Below, in pieces: positions 17,737 to 31,304 of a DNA stretch of 64,000 bases. The DNA lies in assembly GCF_004010325.2 (NCBI RefSeq), contig NZ_SADR02000001.1, positions 20,239-84,238 of the forward strand, in the 5' to 3' direction. This stretch comes from Mesorhizobium sp. M00.F.Ca.ET.216.01.1.1 (lineage in GTDB: Bacteria > Pseudomonadota > Alphaproteobacteria > Rhizobiales > Rhizobiaceae). How positions within the stretch are numbered: position 1 is the first letter of the stretch; every line of letters starts with the position of its first letter. Under the pieces are notes generated by a model. It was not told the origin of the DNA, did not search any database, and saw only the letters and a list, made by a program, of their open reading frames with translations. The translations under genes and the position numbers were made by a program.

Positions 17737-18057
17737 TCAGGCCGGCACGTCGAAGGTGACGATCGAGACTTCGCCTTCGACCGCGCCCTGATAGGCGGAC
17801 AGATGCGGCTCTTCGTCGGGCACGCCGTCCATGTCGCCGATCTGGTCGAGCTCGGCCTCGGCATAGCCTTCGGCGGCGAGCGATTCGAGCGCGCGGCGTA
17901 CCGCCGAATCGTCGTCGGGCGCGACCAGCATCACGTGGACGCCTTCCGGTTTGCCGCCCTTCCTCTTCCACACCCGGCCGGTGATGATGGTGACCGGGCG
18001 CTCCTCATTGTCGTTCACGGGTAGAGTCCTCCGGGCGAGGGGATTTGCACTGTTCAT
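17737..18057 (-). CDS. Conserved-looking hypothetical protein, 106 aa
   Basis: I do not recognise this protein. It has a basic N-terminus (MNSANPLARRTLPVND), a segment VTIITGRVWKRKGGKPEGVHVMLVAPDDD of alternating hydrophobic residues, a helix RRALESLAAEGYAEAEL and an acidic tail ending in VSIVTFDVPA; no signal peptide or membrane segment, so probably a small cytoplasmic alpha/beta protein. ATG 18057 is chosen because AAAAGGCGGC precedes it; an alternative start is 18072. It is divergent from rpsL and upstream of the sugar dehydrogenase on the same strand. Codon use looks native. Confidence 0.6.
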   Translation of the reverse strand: MNSANPLARRTLPVNDNEERPVTIITGRVWKRKGGKPEGVHVMLVAPDDDSAVRRALESLAAEGYAEAELDQIGDMDGVPDEEPHLSAYQGAVEGEVSIVTFDVPA

Positions 18058-18480
18058 GCCGCCTTTTCGCATGAAGCAGGCCCGCGCAACAGCCAAAAGC
18101 CGGTCACTTTCTTCCTTCCACTTGCAAAACGGCGAAAGAAAATTACATGCGCTTTTCGCATGGCTGCCAAGCCTCGGTTACGGCGCAATATTTGGCGCTC
18201 CGGGGTTGACGGGCAGCAGGCTTGCGAGTAGAAGCCGCCCAGTCAGAACCGATGTGAGGCTCTCACTTCCGAAGCGACACGCTTTGGAGTTTGCCTCAAA
18301 CAGGGTTCGTTTTACGAGCGAAAAGACATTTCCGGCGTGCACGAAGCGGTTTCCGCTTCCTCTGCCATTTGTTCGGGCAAGACCGCGAGGCGCGGTTTGT
18401 GGCCCGAATTTGCGTATGGAAATGACGCTTTGAGCGGCCCTGACCGGGCAAGACACGGAATTGAGAGACAAGAGGGTTTA
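18058..18480 (+). other. Gap upstream of rpsL (str leader)
   Basis: About 420 bases separate the divergent 106-aa gene from rpsL. A candidate promoter (18206-18234) would leave a leader of about 240 bases. A hairpin GAAGCG/CGCTTC lies near 18343-18357. No gene is supported here. Confidence 0.5.
18206..18234 (+). promoter_or_regulatory. Candidate sigma-70 promoter of the str operon
   Basis: TTGACG (18206-18211), 17-base spacer, TAGAAG (18229-18234). The -35 box is near consensus and the -10 box is weak. It lies upstream of rpsL where the str promoter is expected. Confidence 0.45.
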
Positions 18481-18852
18481 ATGCCTACCGTCAACCAGCT
18501 GATCCGCAAGCCGCGCATTGCGCCGGTGAAGCGCAACAAGGTCCCGGCCATGCAGCAGAACCCGCAGAAGCGGGGTGTCTGCACGCGCGTCTATACAACA
18601 ACGCCGAAGAAGCCGAACTCTGCGCTGCGCAAGGTGGCCAAGATCCGTCTGACCAATGGTTTTGAGGTGATCGGTTACATCCCCGGCGAAGGCCACAACC
18701 TTCAGGAACACTCCGTGGTCATGATCCGCGGCGGTCGCGTCAAGGATCTTCCGGGCGTCCGCTACCATATCATCCGCGGCGTGCTCGACACGCAGGGTGT
18801 GAAGAACCGCAAGCAGCGCCGTTCGAAATACGGCGCCAAGCGTCCGAAGTGA
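18481..18852 (+). CDS. rpsL: 30S ribosomal protein S12
   Basis: S12 sits at the decoding centre and controls accuracy. The 123-residue product has [15 protein letters not shown] with the lysine at about 43 and [13 protein letters not shown] with the lysine at about 88 and the Asp that is methylthiolated in many bacteria; these streptomycin positions are wild type. The start at 18481 gives the family N-terminus [12 protein letters not shown]; in-frame starts further upstream are rejected. First gene of the str cluster. Confidence 0.99.
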   Translation: MPTVNQLIRKPRIAPVKRNKVPAMQQNPQKRGVCTRVYTTTPKKPNSALRKVAKIRLTNGFEVIGYIPGEGHNLQEHSVVMIRGGRVKDLPGVRYHIIRGVLDTQGVKNRKQRRSKYGAKRPK

Positions 18853-18910
18853 CCGAAGCGTAGCGAAGGTCATCCCGGACGCAGCGAAGCGACGATCCGG
18901 GATCCAGGCC
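18853..18910. repeat. Intergenic repeat with inverted arms between rpsL and rpsG
   Basis: ATCCCGGA (18872-18879) and TCCGGGAT (18896-18903) flank a purine-rich CGCAGCGAAGCGACGA; a related GAAGCGTAGCGAAGG precedes it. The composition differs from a normal ribosomal spacer and resembles a dispersed alphaproteobacterial element; no second copy is seen in this window. Confidence 0.5.
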
Positions 18911-18925
18911 ACCACGCAGAATTGA

Positions 18926-19408
<483 letters not shown>

Positions 19409-19437
19409 AGCGCGAACGAGACTGAGAGGCACCTCCC

Positions 19438-21528
<2,091 letters not shown>

Positions 21529-21594
21529 CTCGAACGGGTTGCAGCGATAACTTAATTCAAGGCCCTAACGGGCGAGCAGGAATGGAGACATCAC

Positions 21595-22770
<1,176 letters not shown>

Positions 22771-22839
22771 TTTGGACTTAAACCGATCTGTCGCGGGCGC
22801 TGGATATGCCCGCGCCGCGCCAGAACAAGGAAGTGACGC

Positions 22840-23148
22840 ATGAACGGACAGAATATCCGCATCCGCCTGAAGGCGTTTGATCACCGAGTGCTCGACGCCT
22901 CGACGCGGGAGATCGTGTCGACGGCCAAGCGCACCGGCGCCAACGTCCGCGGCCCCATTCCGCTGCCGACGCGGATCGAAAAGTTCACGGTCAACCGGTC
23001 GCCTCACGTCGACAAGAAGAGCCGCGAGCAGTTCGAGATGCGCACGCACAAGCGTCTGCTCGACATTGTCGATCCGACCCCGCAGACGGTCGATGCTTTG
23101 ATGAAGCTCGACCTTGCCGCCGGTGTCGACGTCGAGATCAAGCTCTAA
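22840..23148 (+). CDS. rpsJ: 30S ribosomal protein S10 (NusE)
   Basis: S10 is a 30S head protein and, as NusE, a transcription antitermination partner that also binds NusG. The 102-residue product begins [19 protein letters not shown] and contains [14 protein letters not shown] and [35 protein letters not shown]. Opens the S10 cluster, 69 bases after tuf without a terminator in between. Confidence 0.99.
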   Translation: MNGQNIRIRLKAFDHRVLDASTREIVSTAKRTGANVRGPIPLPTRIEKFTVNRSPHVDKKSREQFEMRTHKRLLDIVDPTPQTVDALMKLDLAAGVDVEIKL

Positions 23149-23149
23149 G

Positions 23150-23232
23150 GGAACAAGAGGCGCGGGGCGACCCGGAACTCTGAAGGAACAAGAGGCGTGG
23201 AGGGGCGATAGCCCCGACAGGGAACTCTAAAG
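23150..23232 (+). repeat. Imperfect tandem duplication in the rplC leader
   Basis: The rpsJ-rplC spacer holds two copies of a unit that starts GGAACAAGAGGCG and ends GGAACTCT-AA: 23150-23184 and 23185-23232. The second copy has an insert forming the hairpin GGGGCGATAGCCCC. Confidence 0.7.
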
Positions 23233-23243
23233 GAATTGAACCG

Positions 23244-23972
23244 ATGCGTTCAGGTGTGATTGCAAAGAAGGTGGGAATGACCCGCATCTACAACGATGCC
23301 GGGGAACATGTTCCCGTCACGGTTCTCCAGATGGAGAACTGCCAGGTCGTGGCACAGCGCACGCAGGAGAAGAACGGCTATACTGCCGTCCAGCTCGGCG
23401 TTGGCCTTGCCAAGGTGAAGAACACGTCGAAGGCGATGCGCGGCCATTTCGCGACCGCTTCAGTCGAGCCGAAGGCGAAGGTTGCCGAGTTCCGCGTCTC
23501 TGCCGACAACATGATCGATGTCGGCGCCGAGATCACCGTCGAGCACTTCGTCGCCGGCCAGAAGGTCGATGTGACGGGCACGACGATCGGCAAGGGCTTC
23601 CAGGGCGTCATCAAGCGGCACCACATGGGTGGCGGCCGTGCGACCCACGGCAACTCGGTCTCGCACCGTACGCACGGCTCGACCGGCCAGCGCCAGGACC
23701 CGGGCAAGGTGTTCAAGGGCAAGCATATGGCCGGCCACATGGGCGACACCCGCGTCACCACACAGAATGTCGAGGTCGTCTCGACTGACGCCGATCGCGG
23801 CCTGATCCTGATCCGCGGTGCGGTTCCGGGTTCGAAGGGCGCCTGGATCCTGGTCCGCGACGCGGCCAAGGTGGCGCTGCCGGCCAATGCGCCGAAGCCT
23901 GCCGCGATCCGTGCCGTTGCGACCGATGGTGCCGCCAAGAACGAAGCCCCGGCCACAGAGGGAGCGGAATAA
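23244..23972 (+). CDS. rplC: 50S ribosomal protein L3
   Basis: L3 is an early assembly protein reaching the peptidyl transferase centre. The 242-residue product begins [20 protein letters not shown] and has the loop [22 protein letters not shown] with the Gln that PrmB methylates in relatives. The C-terminal 30 residues are Ala/Pro rich and longer than in E. coli (209 aa), as usual in Rhizobiales. Its TAA stop shares one base with the rplD ATG. Confidence 0.99.
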   Translation: MRSGVIAKKVGMTRIYNDAGEHVPVTVLQMENCQVVAQRTQEKNGYTAVQLGVGLAKVKNTSKAMRGHFATASVEPKAKVAEFRVSADNMIDVGAEITVEHFVAGQKVDVTGTTIGKGFQGVIKRHHMGGGRATHGNSVSHRTHGSTGQRQDPGKVFKGKHMAGHMGDTRVTTQNVEVVSTDADRGLILIRGAVPGSKGAWILVRDAAKVALPANAPKPAAIRAVATDGAAKNEAPATEGAE

Positions 23973-24592
23973 TGGATCTCAAGATCACAACGCTTGGCGG
24001 CAAGGACGCCGGCAAGGTGAAGCTCTCCGAGGAGATTTTCGGCCTTGATCCGCGCGAGGACATCCTGCAGCGCGTCGTGCGCTGGCAGCTTGCCAAGAAG
24101 CAGCAGGGCACGCACAAGGCCAAGGGCCGCGCCGAGATCGCGCGCACTGGCGCCAAGATGTACAAGCAGAAGGGTACGGGCCGCGCTCGTCACCATTCGG
24201 CGCGCGCTCCGCAGTTCCGCGGCGGCGGCAAGGCCCACGGCCCGGTCGTTCGCAGCCACGAGCACGATTTGCCGAAGAAGGTGCGCGCCCTCGGCCTCAG
24301 GCATGCGCTTTCGGCCAAGGCCAAGAGTGCGTCGCTCATCATCGTCGACGAGCTGAAGCTGACCGAGGCCAAGACCAAGGCGCTGATCGCGAATTTCGCG
24401 ACGCTGGGCCTGACCAACGCCCTGGTGATCGGCGGCGCCGAGCTTGACAAGAATTTCAAGCTGGCGGCGACGAACATCCCGAACATCGACGTGCTGCCCA
24501 TCCAGGGCATCAACGTCTACGACATTCTGCGCCGCGGCACGCTGGTCCTTTCGAAGGCCGCCGTCGAGGCTCTCGAGGAGCGCTTCAAATGA
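23972..24592 (+). CDS. rplD: 50S ribosomal protein L4
   Basis: L4 lines the exit tunnel and in E. coli represses the S10 operon. The 206-residue product has [17 protein letters not shown] and [22 protein letters not shown], the tunnel loop conserved in L4. The ATG overlaps the rplC stop by one base and the stop overlaps rplW by four, so translation is probably coupled. Confidence 0.99.
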   Translation: MDLKITTLGGKDAGKVKLSEEIFGLDPREDILQRVVRWQLAKKQQGTHKAKGRAEIARTGAKMYKQKGTGRARHHSARAPQFRGGGKAHGPVVRSHEHDLPKKVRALGLRHALSAKAKSASLIIVDELKLTEAKTKALIANFATLGLTNALVIGGAELDKNFKLAATNIPNIDVLPIQGINVYDILRRGTLVLSKAAVEALEERFK

Positions 24593-24882
24593 CCGACCTT
24601 CGTCACTACGACGTGATCGTCTCGCCGGCGATCACCGAAAAGTCGACCATGGCTTCCGAGCAGAACCAGGTCGTCTTCAACGTCGCCAAGAAGGCGTCGA
24701 AGCCGGAAATCAAGGCCGCAGTCGAGGCGCTGTTCGGCGTCAAGGTGATGGCCGTGAACACGCTTGTCCGCAAGGGCAAGATCAAGCGCTTCCGCGGCAC
24801 GATCGGCCGCCAGAGCGACGTCAAGAAGGCGGTTGTGACGCTGGCCGAAGGCCAGTCGATCGACGTCGCGACGGGTCTCTGA
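24589..24882 (+). CDS. rplW: 50S ribosomal protein L23
   Basis: L23 lies at the tunnel exit and docks trigger factor and SRP. The 97-residue protein begins [20 protein letters not shown] and has [19 protein letters not shown]. It starts in an ATGA overlap with rplD and is followed 22 bases later by rplB. Confidence 0.99.
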   Translation: MTDLRHYDVIVSPAITEKSTMASEQNQVVFNVAKKASKPEIKAAVEALFGVKVMAVNTLVRKGKIKRFRGTIGRQSDVKKAVVTLAEGQSIDVATGL

Positions 24883-24904
24883 GCAAGGCCGCGAGGACAG
24901 GACA

Positions 24905-25738
24905 ATGGCACTTAAAAAATTCAACCCGGTAACGCCGAGCACCCGCCAGCTGGTCATCGTCGACCGCTCGGGCCTCTATAAGGGCAAGCCCGTCAAGGGC
25001 TTGACCGAAGGCCTGACCAAGTCCGGCGGCCGCAACAATTACGGCCGCATCACCGCCCGCTTCATCGGCGGTGGTCACAAGCGCACATACCGCATCATCG
25101 ACTTCAAGCGCCGCAAGTTCGACGTCGTCGGCACGGTCGAGCGCATTGAATACGATCCGAACCGCACCGCCTTCATCGCGCTGATCAAGTATGACGATGG
25201 CGAGCTGTCCTACATCATCGCCCCGCAGCGCCTTGCCGCCGGCGACAAGATCGTGGCTGGCGAAGCGGTCGACGTGAAGCCGGGCAATGCAATGCCGCTG
25301 GCCTCGATGCCGGTCGGCACGATCGTCCACAACATCGAGCTGAAGCCGGGCAAGGGCGCCCAGGTTGCCCGTTCGGCGGGCGGATATGCCCAGCTCGTCG
25401 GCCGTGACCAGGGCATGGCGATCCTGCGCCTGAACTCGGGCGAGCAGCGTGTCGTTCACGGCTCCTGCATGGCCACTGTCGGTGCCGTGTCCAATCCGGA
25501 CCACGGCAACATCAATGACGGCAAGGCAGGCCGCACCGTGTGGCGCGGCAAGCGCCCGCACAATCGCGGTGTGACCATGAACCCGGTCGACCATCCGCAT
25601 GGCGGCGGCGAAGGCCGCACCTCGGGCGGCCGCCATCCGGTTTCGCCCTGGGGCAAGCCGACCAAGGGCAAGAAGACGCGGTCCAACAAGGCGACCGACA
25701 AGTTCATCCTGCGCTCGCGCCATCAGCGCAAGAGCTAA
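24905..25738 (+). CDS. rplB: 50S ribosomal protein L2
   Basis: L2 is needed for subunit joining and peptidyl transferase activity. The 277-residue product has the conserved [20 protein letters not shown] near the N-terminus and [23 protein letters not shown] near residue 225 with the functional His. RBS GAGGACAGGACA. Normal length. Confidence 0.99.
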   Translation: MALKKFNPVTPSTRQLVIVDRSGLYKGKPVKGLTEGLTKSGGRNNYGRITARFIGGGHKRTYRIIDFKRRKFDVVGTVERIEYDPNRTAFIALIKYDDGELSYIIAPQRLAAGDKIVAGEAVDVKPGNAMPLASMPVGTIVHNIELKPGKGAQVARSAGGYAQLVGRDQGMAILRLNSGEQRVVHGSCMATVGAVSNPDHGNINDGKAGRTVWRGKRPHNRGVTMNPVDHPHGGGEGRTSGGRHPVSPWGKPTKGKKTRSNKATDKFILRSRHQRKS

Positions 25739-25754
25739 GAAGAGGTAACGCCAA

Positions 25755-26033
25755 GTGACTCGTTCGATTTGGAAAGGCCCCTTCATCGACGGCTACCTTC
25801 TCAAGAAGGTGGACAAGGTTCGTGAAGGTGGTCGCAATGAGGTGATCAAGATGTGGAGCCGTCGCTCCACCATCCTGCCGCAGTTCGTCGGCTTCACCTT
25901 CGGTGTCTACAACGGCCAGAAGCATGTTCCCGTTTCGGTGAACGAGGACATGGTCGGCCATAAGTTCGGTGAATTCGCTCCGACCCGGACCTATTACGGT
26001 CACGGCGCGGATAAGAAGGCGAAGAGGAAATAA
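25755..26033 (+). CDS. rpsS: 30S ribosomal protein S19
   Basis: S19 binds the 30S head with S13 near the A site. The 92-residue product begins [19 protein letters not shown] and has [24 protein letters not shown]. The start is GTG at 25755 with AAGAGGTAACGCCAA upstream; no ATG is available in position. Two bases separate its stop from rplV. Confidence 0.98.
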   Translation: MTRSIWKGPFIDGYLLKKVDKVREGGRNEVIKMWSRRSTILPQFVGFTFGVYNGQKHVPVSVNEDMVGHKFGEFAPTRTYYGHGADKKAKRK

Positions 26034-26035
26034 TC

Positions 26036-26425
26036 ATGGGCAAGGCCAAAGCTCCGCGCAGGCTTGCTGACAACGAAGCGCGCGCCGTGTTGCGCACGAT
26101 CCGTATCAGCCCGCAGAAGCTGAACCTGGTTGCCGCGCTGATCCGCGGCAAGAAGGTCGCGACAGCGCTTTCCGACCTCGAATTCTCGGCCAAGCGGATT
26201 TCCGGTACGGTCAAGAAGACGCTGGAATCGGCGATCGCCAACGCGGAAAACAACCACGATCTCGACGTCGATGCGCTGATCGTGGCGGAAGCCTATGTCG
26301 GCAAGTCGATCGTCATGAAGCGGTTCCATGCCCGTGGCCGTGGTCGCGCCAGCCGTATCGAGAAGCCGTTCTCGCACCTCACGATCGTCGTTCGTGAAGT
26401 CGAAGAAAAAGGGGAGGCCGCATAA
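26036..26425 (+). CDS. rplV: 50S ribosomal protein L22
   Basis: L22 spans the 50S body to the tunnel constriction, where its hairpin is a macrolide-resistance site. The 129-residue protein has [22 protein letters not shown] and the tunnel hairpin [22 protein letters not shown]. Its TAA stop shares the last base with the rpsC ATG. Confidence 0.99.
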   Translation: MGKAKAPRRLADNEARAVLRTIRISPQKLNLVAALIRGKKVATALSDLEFSAKRISGTVKKTLESAIANAENNHDLDVDALIVAEAYVGKSIVMKRFHARGRGRASRIEKPFSHLTIVVREVEEKGEAA

Positions 26426-27147
26426 TGGGCCAGAAAGTCAATCCGATCGGTCTGCGTCTCGGCATCAACCGCACCTGGGATTCGCGCTGGTTCGCGAACA
26501 CCGGCGAGTACGGCAAGCTGCTGCACGAGGACATCAAGATCCGCAAGTATCTTGAGAAGGAACTCAAGCAGGCTGCGATCTCGAAGGTCGTGATCGAGCG
26601 TCCGCACAAGAAGTGCCGCGTCACCATCCATGCGGCGCGCCCGGGCCTGATCATCGGCAAGAAGGGCGCCGACATCGAGAAGCTTCGCAAGAAGCTGATG
26701 GAGATGACGAAGTCGGAGACGCACCTCAACATCGTCGAAGTGCGCAAGCCCGAGATCGATGCGACGCTGGTCGCCCAGTCGATCGCCCAGCAGCTCGAGC
26801 GCCGCATCGCCTTCCGCCGCGCCATGAAGCGTGCCGTGCAGTCAGCGATGCGCCTCGGTGCCGAAGGCATCCGCATCAACTGCGGCGGTCGTCTCGGCGG
26901 CGCCGAGATCGCGCGTATGGAATGGTATCGCGAAGGCCGCGTGCCGCTGCATACGCTGCGCGCCGATGTCGACTACGGCACTGCCGAGGCGCATACGGCG
27001 TACGGCATCTGCGGCGTCAAGGTCTGGGTGTTCAAGGGCGAGATCCTCGAGCACGACCCGATGGCTTCGGAGCGCCGCGCCACCGAGGGCGATCATGCAC
27101 ATGGTGGTGGCGAGCGCGAACGCGGTCGCCGTCGCGAAAACGCCTGA
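26425..27147 (+). CDS. rpsC: 30S ribosomal protein S3
   Basis: S3 helps form the mRNA entry channel and helicase of the 30S. The 240-residue product has the KH domain with [18 protein letters not shown] (about residues 73-90) and the C-terminal S3 domain with [23 protein letters not shown] charged tail rich in His, Glu and Arg follows. Coupled to rplV by a one-base overlap. Confidence 0.99.
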   Translation: MGQKVNPIGLRLGINRTWDSRWFANTGEYGKLLHEDIKIRKYLEKELKQAAISKVVIERPHKKCRVTIHAARPGLIIGKKGADIEKLRKKLMEMTKSETHLNIVEVRKPEIDATLVAQSIAQQLERRIAFRRAMKRAVQSAMRLGAEGIRINCGGRLGGAEIARMEWYREGRVPLHTLRADVDYGTAEAHTAYGICGVKVWVFKGEILEHDPMASERRATEGDHAHGGGERERGRRRENA

Positions 27148-27174
27148 GACATTTAGGAATTTGGAGTTAGAACG

Positions 27175-27588
27175 ATGCTGCAGCCAAAGCGCACAAAGTT
27201 CCGCAAGCAGTTCAAGGGCCGTATCCACGGTGCCGCCAAGGGCGGCACCAACCTGGATTTCGGTGGTTTCGGGCTGAAGGCGCTTGAGCCGAACCGCGTC
27301 ACCGCGCGCGAGATCGAGGCGGCCCGCCGCGCGATCACCCGTGAGATGAAGCGCGCCGGCCGCGTCTGGATCCGCATCTTCCCGGACGTGCCGGTGACGT
27401 CGAAGCCGACCGAAGTCCGCATGGGCAAGGGCAAGGGCGCGGTCGACTACTGGGCGGCGCGTGTCAAGCCGGGCCGCATCATGTTCGAGATCGACGGCGT
27501 CAACGAGGAAACCGCCCGCGAGGCGCTGCGTCTCGGCGCGGCCAAGCTCTCGGTCAGGACGCGCTTCGTACAGCGCATCGCAGAATAA
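27175..27588 (+). CDS. rplP: 50S ribosomal protein L16
   Basis: L16 organises the A-site region of the 50S. The 137-residue product begins [19 protein letters not shown] and has [37 protein letters not shown]. rpmC starts 13 bases after its stop. Confidence 0.99.
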   Translation: MLQPKRTKFRKQFKGRIHGAAKGGTNLDFGGFGLKALEPNRVTAREIEAARRAITREMKRAGRVWIRIFPDVPVTSKPTEVRMGKGKGAVDYWAARVKPGRIMFEIDGVNEETAREALRLGAAKLSVRTRFVQRIAE

Positions 27589-27601
27589 GGACGGGCTGAT
27601 C

Positions 27602-27802
27602 ATGAAAGCCGAAGACATCCGGACCAAGACCCAGGACCAGCTGACCGACGACCTGGCCAGCCTGAAGAAGGAGCAGTTCAACCTGCGCTTCCAGAAGGCC
27701 ACCGGCCAGCTCGAGAAGACCGCGCGCGTGAGGCAGGTTCGCAAGGACATTGCGCGTATCAAGACCATCGCTGCGGAAAAGTCCGCGGCCAAGAAGGCTT
27801 AA
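27602..27802 (+). CDS. rpmC: 50S ribosomal protein L29
   Basis: L29 sits by L23 at the tunnel exit. The 66-residue protein has two helices and the signature [36 protein letters not shown] 27602 gives the natural N-terminus [14 protein letters not shown]; longer in-frame starts fall inside rplP. Confidence 0.97.
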   Translation: MKAEDIRTKTQDQLTDDLASLKKEQFNLRFQKATGQLEKTARVRQVRKDIARIKTIAAEKSAAKKA

Positions 27803-27813
27803 GGACGAAAACC

Positions 27814-28053
27814 ATGCCAAAGCGCATTCTGCAGGGCACCGTCGTCAGCGACAAGAACGAGAAGACGGTTGTCGTCAAGGTCGAACGGCGCTTCACGCAT
27901 CCCGTGATGAAGAAGACCGTGCGCATGACCAAGAAGTACAAGGCGCACGACGAGAACAACGCCCACAAGGTCGGCGATCAGGTGTTCATCCAGGAATCGA
28001 AGCCGATTTCCAAGGACAAGCGCTGGATCGTGGTGTCTTCGGACCAGGCCTGA
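27814..28053 (+). CDS. rpsQ: 30S ribosomal protein S17
   Basis: S17 is a primary 16S-binding OB-fold protein. The 79-residue product begins [21 protein letters not shown] and has [23 protein letters not shown]. It lies 11 bases after rpmC. The 82-base gap to rplN is the usual boundary between S10 and spc clusters, but I see no terminator there. Confidence 0.98.
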   Translation: MPKRILQGTVVSDKNEKTVVVKVERRFTHPVMKKTVRMTKKYKAHDENNAHKVGDQVFIQESKPISKDKRWIVVSSDQA

Positions 28054-28135
28054 TCAGGGCGAACGAAACGAATTTTGGACAGACCGGGGAGGGGTGAAGA
28101 ACCCGTCCCGTTAGAAAAGAAGAAGGCGGCCAGTC

Positions 28136-28504
28136 ATGATTCAGATGCAAACAAACCTCGACGTCGCGGATAATTCCGGCGCCCGTCGTGTCATGTGCAT
28201 CAAGGTGCTGGGCGGCTCGAAGCGGAAATACGCTTCCGTGGGCGACATCATCGTGGTGTCGATCAAGGAAGCCATCCCGCGCGGCCGCGTGAAGAAGGGC
28301 GATGTGATGAAGGCGGTCGTGGTTCGCACGGCCAAGGACATCCGCCGCCCGGACGGCAGCGTGATCCGTTTCGACAAGAACGCGGCCGTTCTCGTCGACA
28401 ACAAGAAAGAGCCGATCGGCACGCGTATCTTCGGACCGGTTCCGCGCGAACTCCGCGCCAAGAACCACATGAAGATCATCTCGCTCGCGCCTGAAGTGCT
28501 GTAA
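28136..28504 (+). CDS. rplN: 50S ribosomal protein L14
   Basis: L14 forms an intersubunit bridge and is the docking site of the silencing factor RsfS. The 122-residue product begins [22 protein letters not shown] and contains [19 protein letters not shown] and [12 protein letters not shown]. First gene of the spc cluster. Confidence 0.99.
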   Translation: MIQMQTNLDVADNSGARRVMCIKVLGGSKRKYASVGDIIVVSIKEAIPRGRVKKGDVMKAVVVRTAKDIRRPDGSVIRFDKNAAVLVDNKKEPIGTRIFGPVPRELRAKNHMKIISLAPEVL

Positions 28505-28516
28505 GGAGCCGGACCA

Positions 28517-28831
28517 ATGCAGAAGATTAGAAAAGGCGACAAGGTCGTCGTGCTGGCCGGCAAGGACAAGGGCCGTTCGGGCGAAGTCCTCTCGGTACAG
28601 CCGAAGGAAGACACCGCGCTGGTGCGCGGCGTCAACCTGATCCGCCGTCACCAGAAGCAGTCCCAGTCCCAGGAGGGCGGGATCATCACCAAGGAAGCGC
28701 CGATCCAGCTGTCGAACATCGCGCTGGCCGACCCCAAGGATGGCAAGCCGACCCGCGTCGGCTTCATCTTCCAGAAGGACGGCAAGAAGGTGCGCGTCGC
28801 CAAGCGCTCGGGAGAAGTCATCAATGGCTAA
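28517..28831 (+). CDS. rplX: 50S ribosomal protein L24
   Basis: L24 initiates 50S assembly. The 104-residue protein carries the KOW motif [20 protein letters not shown] near the N-terminus and [12 protein letters not shown]. Its end overlaps the rplE start by 8 bases. Confidence 0.98.
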   Translation: MQKIRKGDKVVVLAGKDKGRSGEVLSVQPKEDTALVRGVNLIRRHQKQSQSQEGGIITKEAPIQLSNIALADPKDGKPTRVGFIFQKDGKKVRVAKRSGEVING

Positions 28832-29402
28832 GGCTCAAACCAAGCAGGCGACTGCCCAGAACACGCCGCGCCTCAAGCAGGTCTACAACGAGACCATCCG
28901 CAAGGCGCTGCAGGAGCAGTTCGGCTACGACAACGAGATGCAGGTCCCCCGCATCGACAAGATCGTGCTCAACATGGGCGTCGGCGAGGCGACCGGCGAT
29001 TCGAAGAAGCCTTCGATCGCGGCCGAAGACCTTGCGCTGATCGCCGGCCAGAAGGCCGTCGTCACCCGCGCCCGCAATTCGATCGCTGGCTTCAAGGTCC
29101 GCGAGAAGATGCCGATCGGCGCCAAGGTCACGCTGCGCAAGGAACGCATGTACGAGTTCCTCGACCGCCTCGTGAACATCGCGCTGCCGCGCGTCCGCGA
29201 CTTCCGCGGACTCAATCCGAAGAGCTTCGATGGCCGTGGCAACTACGCCATGGGCATCAAGGAACACATCGTGTTCCCGGAGATCAACTACGACAAGGTT
29301 GATCAGATCTGGGGCATGGACGTCATCGTTTGTACGACTGCGAAGACGGACGACGAAGCCAGGGCATTGCTCAAGGCCTTCAACTTCCCCTTCCGCCAGT
29401 AA
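28824..29402 (+). CDS. rplE: 50S ribosomal protein L5
   Basis: L5 binds 5S rRNA and contacts P-site tRNA. The 192-residue product has [15 protein letters not shown] and [33 protein letters not shown] 28824, within the 3' end of rplX and preceded by GGGAGAAGTCATCA, gives the standard start [12 protein letters not shown]; in-frame starts further back are rejected. The overlap implies coupled translation. Confidence 0.98.
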   Translation: MAKAQTKQATAQNTPRLKQVYNETIRKALQEQFGYDNEMQVPRIDKIVLNMGVGEATGDSKKPSIAAEDLALIAGQKAVVTRARNSIAGFKVREKMPIGAKVTLRKERMYEFLDRLVNIALPRVRDFRGLNPKSFDGRGNYAMGIKEHIVFPEINYDKVDQIWGMDVIVCTTAKTDDEARALLKAFNFPFRQ

Positions 29403-29429
29403 CGGCAGCGAGAAAAGGAAAAATCTGAA

Positions 29430-29735
29430 ATGGCAAAGACCAGCTCAGTCGAGAAGAACAACAGGCGCCGGAAGCTTGCGGACCAGTACGCTGCCAAGCG
29501 TAAGGCCCTCAAGGCGATCATCATGGATCAGTCCAAGCCGATGGAAGAGCGTTTCCGCGCCCAGTTGAAGCTTGCGGCGCTGCCGCGCAATTCGGCCAAG
29601 ATCCGCATCCGCAACCGCTGCGAAGTCACGGGACGTCCGCGTGCCTACTATCGCAAGCTCAAGGTATCGCGCATCGCGCTTCGTGATCTCGGCAACAACG
29701 GCCAGATCCCGGGCCTGGTCAAGTCGAGCTGGTAA
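29430..29735 (+). CDS. rpsN: 30S ribosomal protein S14
   Basis: S14 completes the 30S head. The 101-residue product is the long zinc-free form: the [20 protein letters not shown] region has one Cys instead of the CxxC pairs of the short zinc form. It begins [38 protein letters not shown]. Confidence 0.98.
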   Translation: MAKTSSVEKNNRRRKLADQYAAKRKALKAIIMDQSKPMEERFRAQLKLAALPRNSAKIRIRNRCEVTGRPRAYYRKLKVSRIALRDLGNNGQIPGLVKSSW

Positions 29736-29747
29736 GGAGGACATAAC

Positions 29748-30146
29748 ATGTCATTGAGCGATCCTCTCGGCGATATGCTGACCCGCATCCGCAACGCCTA
29801 TGGCCGCAAGAAGTCGAGCGTTTCGACGCCGGCCTCGCGGCTGCGTACCCGCGTCCTCGACGTGCTGAAGGCCGAAGGCTATATCCGCGACTACAGCCAG
29901 ACCGACTTCGACAACGGCAAGTCCGAAATCGAGATTGAGCTGAAGTATTTCGACGGTGCGCCGGTCGTGCGCGAAATCGCACGTGTCTCGAAGCCGGGCC
30001 GCCGCGTCTACGTTTCGGCCAAGTCGATCCCGCACGTCGCCAACGGCCTCGGCATCGCCATCCTTTCGACGCCGAAGGGCGTGATGGCCGATCACGAAGC
30101 GCGCGAACAGAATGTCGGCGGGGAAATCCTCTGCCAGATCTTCTGA
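29748..30146 (+). CDS. rpsH: 30S ribosomal protein S8
   Basis: S8 is a primary 16S binder and, in E. coli, the repressor of the spc operon. The 132-residue product begins [25 protein letters not shown] and ends with [44 protein letters not shown] is very strong. A palindromic repeat follows before rplF. Confidence 0.99.
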   Translation: MSLSDPLGDMLTRIRNAYGRKKSSVSTPASRLRTRVLDVLKAEGYIRDYSQTDFDNGKSEIEIELKYFDGAPVVREIARVSKPGRRVYVSAKSIPHVANGLGIAILSTPKGVMADHEAREQNVGGEILCQIF

Positions 30147-30150
30147 TCTG

Positions 30151-30200
30151 GAGCGTGATCCCGAAAAGTGGAATCCGGTTTTCGGACAAGATCACGTCCG
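30151..30200. repeat. Palindromic intergenic repeat, copy 2 (rpsH-rplF gap)
   Basis: Same element as at 11528 and 36898: outer arms GAGCGTGATC and GATCACGTCC, inner stem CCGAAAA (30161-30167) with TTTTCGG (30179-30185), loop GTGGAATCCGG. It fills about half of the 96-base gap between two genes of one operon. Confidence 0.88.
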
Positions 30201-30242
30201 AAAACAGCGACCTGAAACAAGAGAAGTGACGAGGACAACAAA

Positions 30243-30776
30243 ATGTCTCGTATTGGAAAGAAACCCGTTTCGCTGCCGCAGGGCGTGACCGCGACCGTCA
30301 ACGGCCAGACCGTGACGGCGAAGGGCCCCAAGGGCGAGCTGAAGTTCGTGGTGAACGACGAAGTGCTGGTCAAGATGGAAGGCAGTGAGATCGCTGTGCA
30401 GCCGCGCGACCAGACCAAGACCGCTCGCTCCAAGTGGGGCATGTCGCGTACGCAGATCGTCAACATCCTGCAGGGCGTCAAGGACGGTTTCGAGAAGAAG
30501 CTCGAGATCACCGGCGTCGGCTATCGCGCCGCCATGCAGGGCAAGAACCTGCAGCTGGCGCTCGGCTTCAGCCACGACGTCGTCTATGAGACGCCGCAAG
30601 GCGTCACGATCTCGGTGCCGAAGCCGACGGAGATCACCGTGACCGGCATCGACAAGCAACAGGTTGGCCAGGTTGCCGCCGAGATCCGCGAGTATCGTGG
30701 TCCCGAGCCTTACAAGGGCAAGGGCGTGCGCTACGCCGGCGAGAAGATCGTCCGCAAGGAAGGCAAGAAGAAGTAA
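30243..30776 (+). CDS. rplF: 50S ribosomal protein L6
   Basis: L6 lies at the base of the L12 stalk by the sarcin-ricin loop. The 177-residue product has [15 protein letters not shown], the duplicated L6 fold, and [25 protein letters not shown] at the C-terminus. RBS GACGAGGACAACAA. Confidence 0.99.
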   Translation: MSRIGKKPVSLPQGVTATVNGQTVTAKGPKGELKFVVNDEVLVKMEGSEIAVQPRDQTKTARSKWGMSRTQIVNILQGVKDGFEKKLEITGVGYRAAMQGKNLQLALGFSHDVVYETPQGVTISVPKPTEITVTGIDKQQVGQVAAEIREYRGPEPYKGKGVRYAGEKIVRKEGKKK

Positions 30777-30868
30777 GTCATCGTAACGCCGCGGGGTGCG
30801 GCCGCGGGAGGCGCTTTCGCCTACCGCATATGGGTGCCCCCGTTTTTTGAAGGCAAGGAACAAAGACC

Positions 30869-31228
30869 ATGGGCTCGAAAGAATCCACCCAACGCCGCGC
30901 TCAGCGCGTCCGCCGCCAGATCAAGAAGGTCGCTGGTGACCGTCCGCGCCTGTCGGTCCACCGCACGTCGAAGAACATCTACGTCCAGGTCATCGACGAC
31001 AGCAAGGGCCACACCATCGCTGCCGCTTCGACGCTGGAGAAGGACCTCAAGGGGTCGCTCAAGACCGGTGCCGATACCGCAGCCGCCGCCGCGATCGGCA
31101 AGCTGATCGCCGAGCGCGCCTCGAAGGCCGGCGTCAAGGAAGTCGTCTTCGACCGCGGACCGTACATCTATCACGGCCGCGTCAAGGCGCTGGCCGAGGC
31201 TGCCCGTGAAGGTGGCTTGAGCTTCTGA
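30869..31228 (+). CDS. rplR: 50S ribosomal protein L18
   Basis: L18 binds 5S rRNA with L5. The 119-residue product has the Arg-rich N-terminus [36 protein letters not shown] and ends [48 protein letters not shown]. Confidence 0.99.
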   Translation: MGSKESTQRRAQRVRRQIKKVAGDRPRLSVHRTSKNIYVQVIDDSKGHTIAAASTLEKDLKGSLKTGADTAAAAAIGKLIAERASKAGVKEVVFDRGPYIYHGRVKALAEAAREGGLSF

Positions 31229-31304
31229 TTTTCACCGCCGGTGACCCAAATGAGGCATCGGCATCCAGCAACCCGTGCTTCCGGAAAAGAACAAGGAACA
31301 GGAT

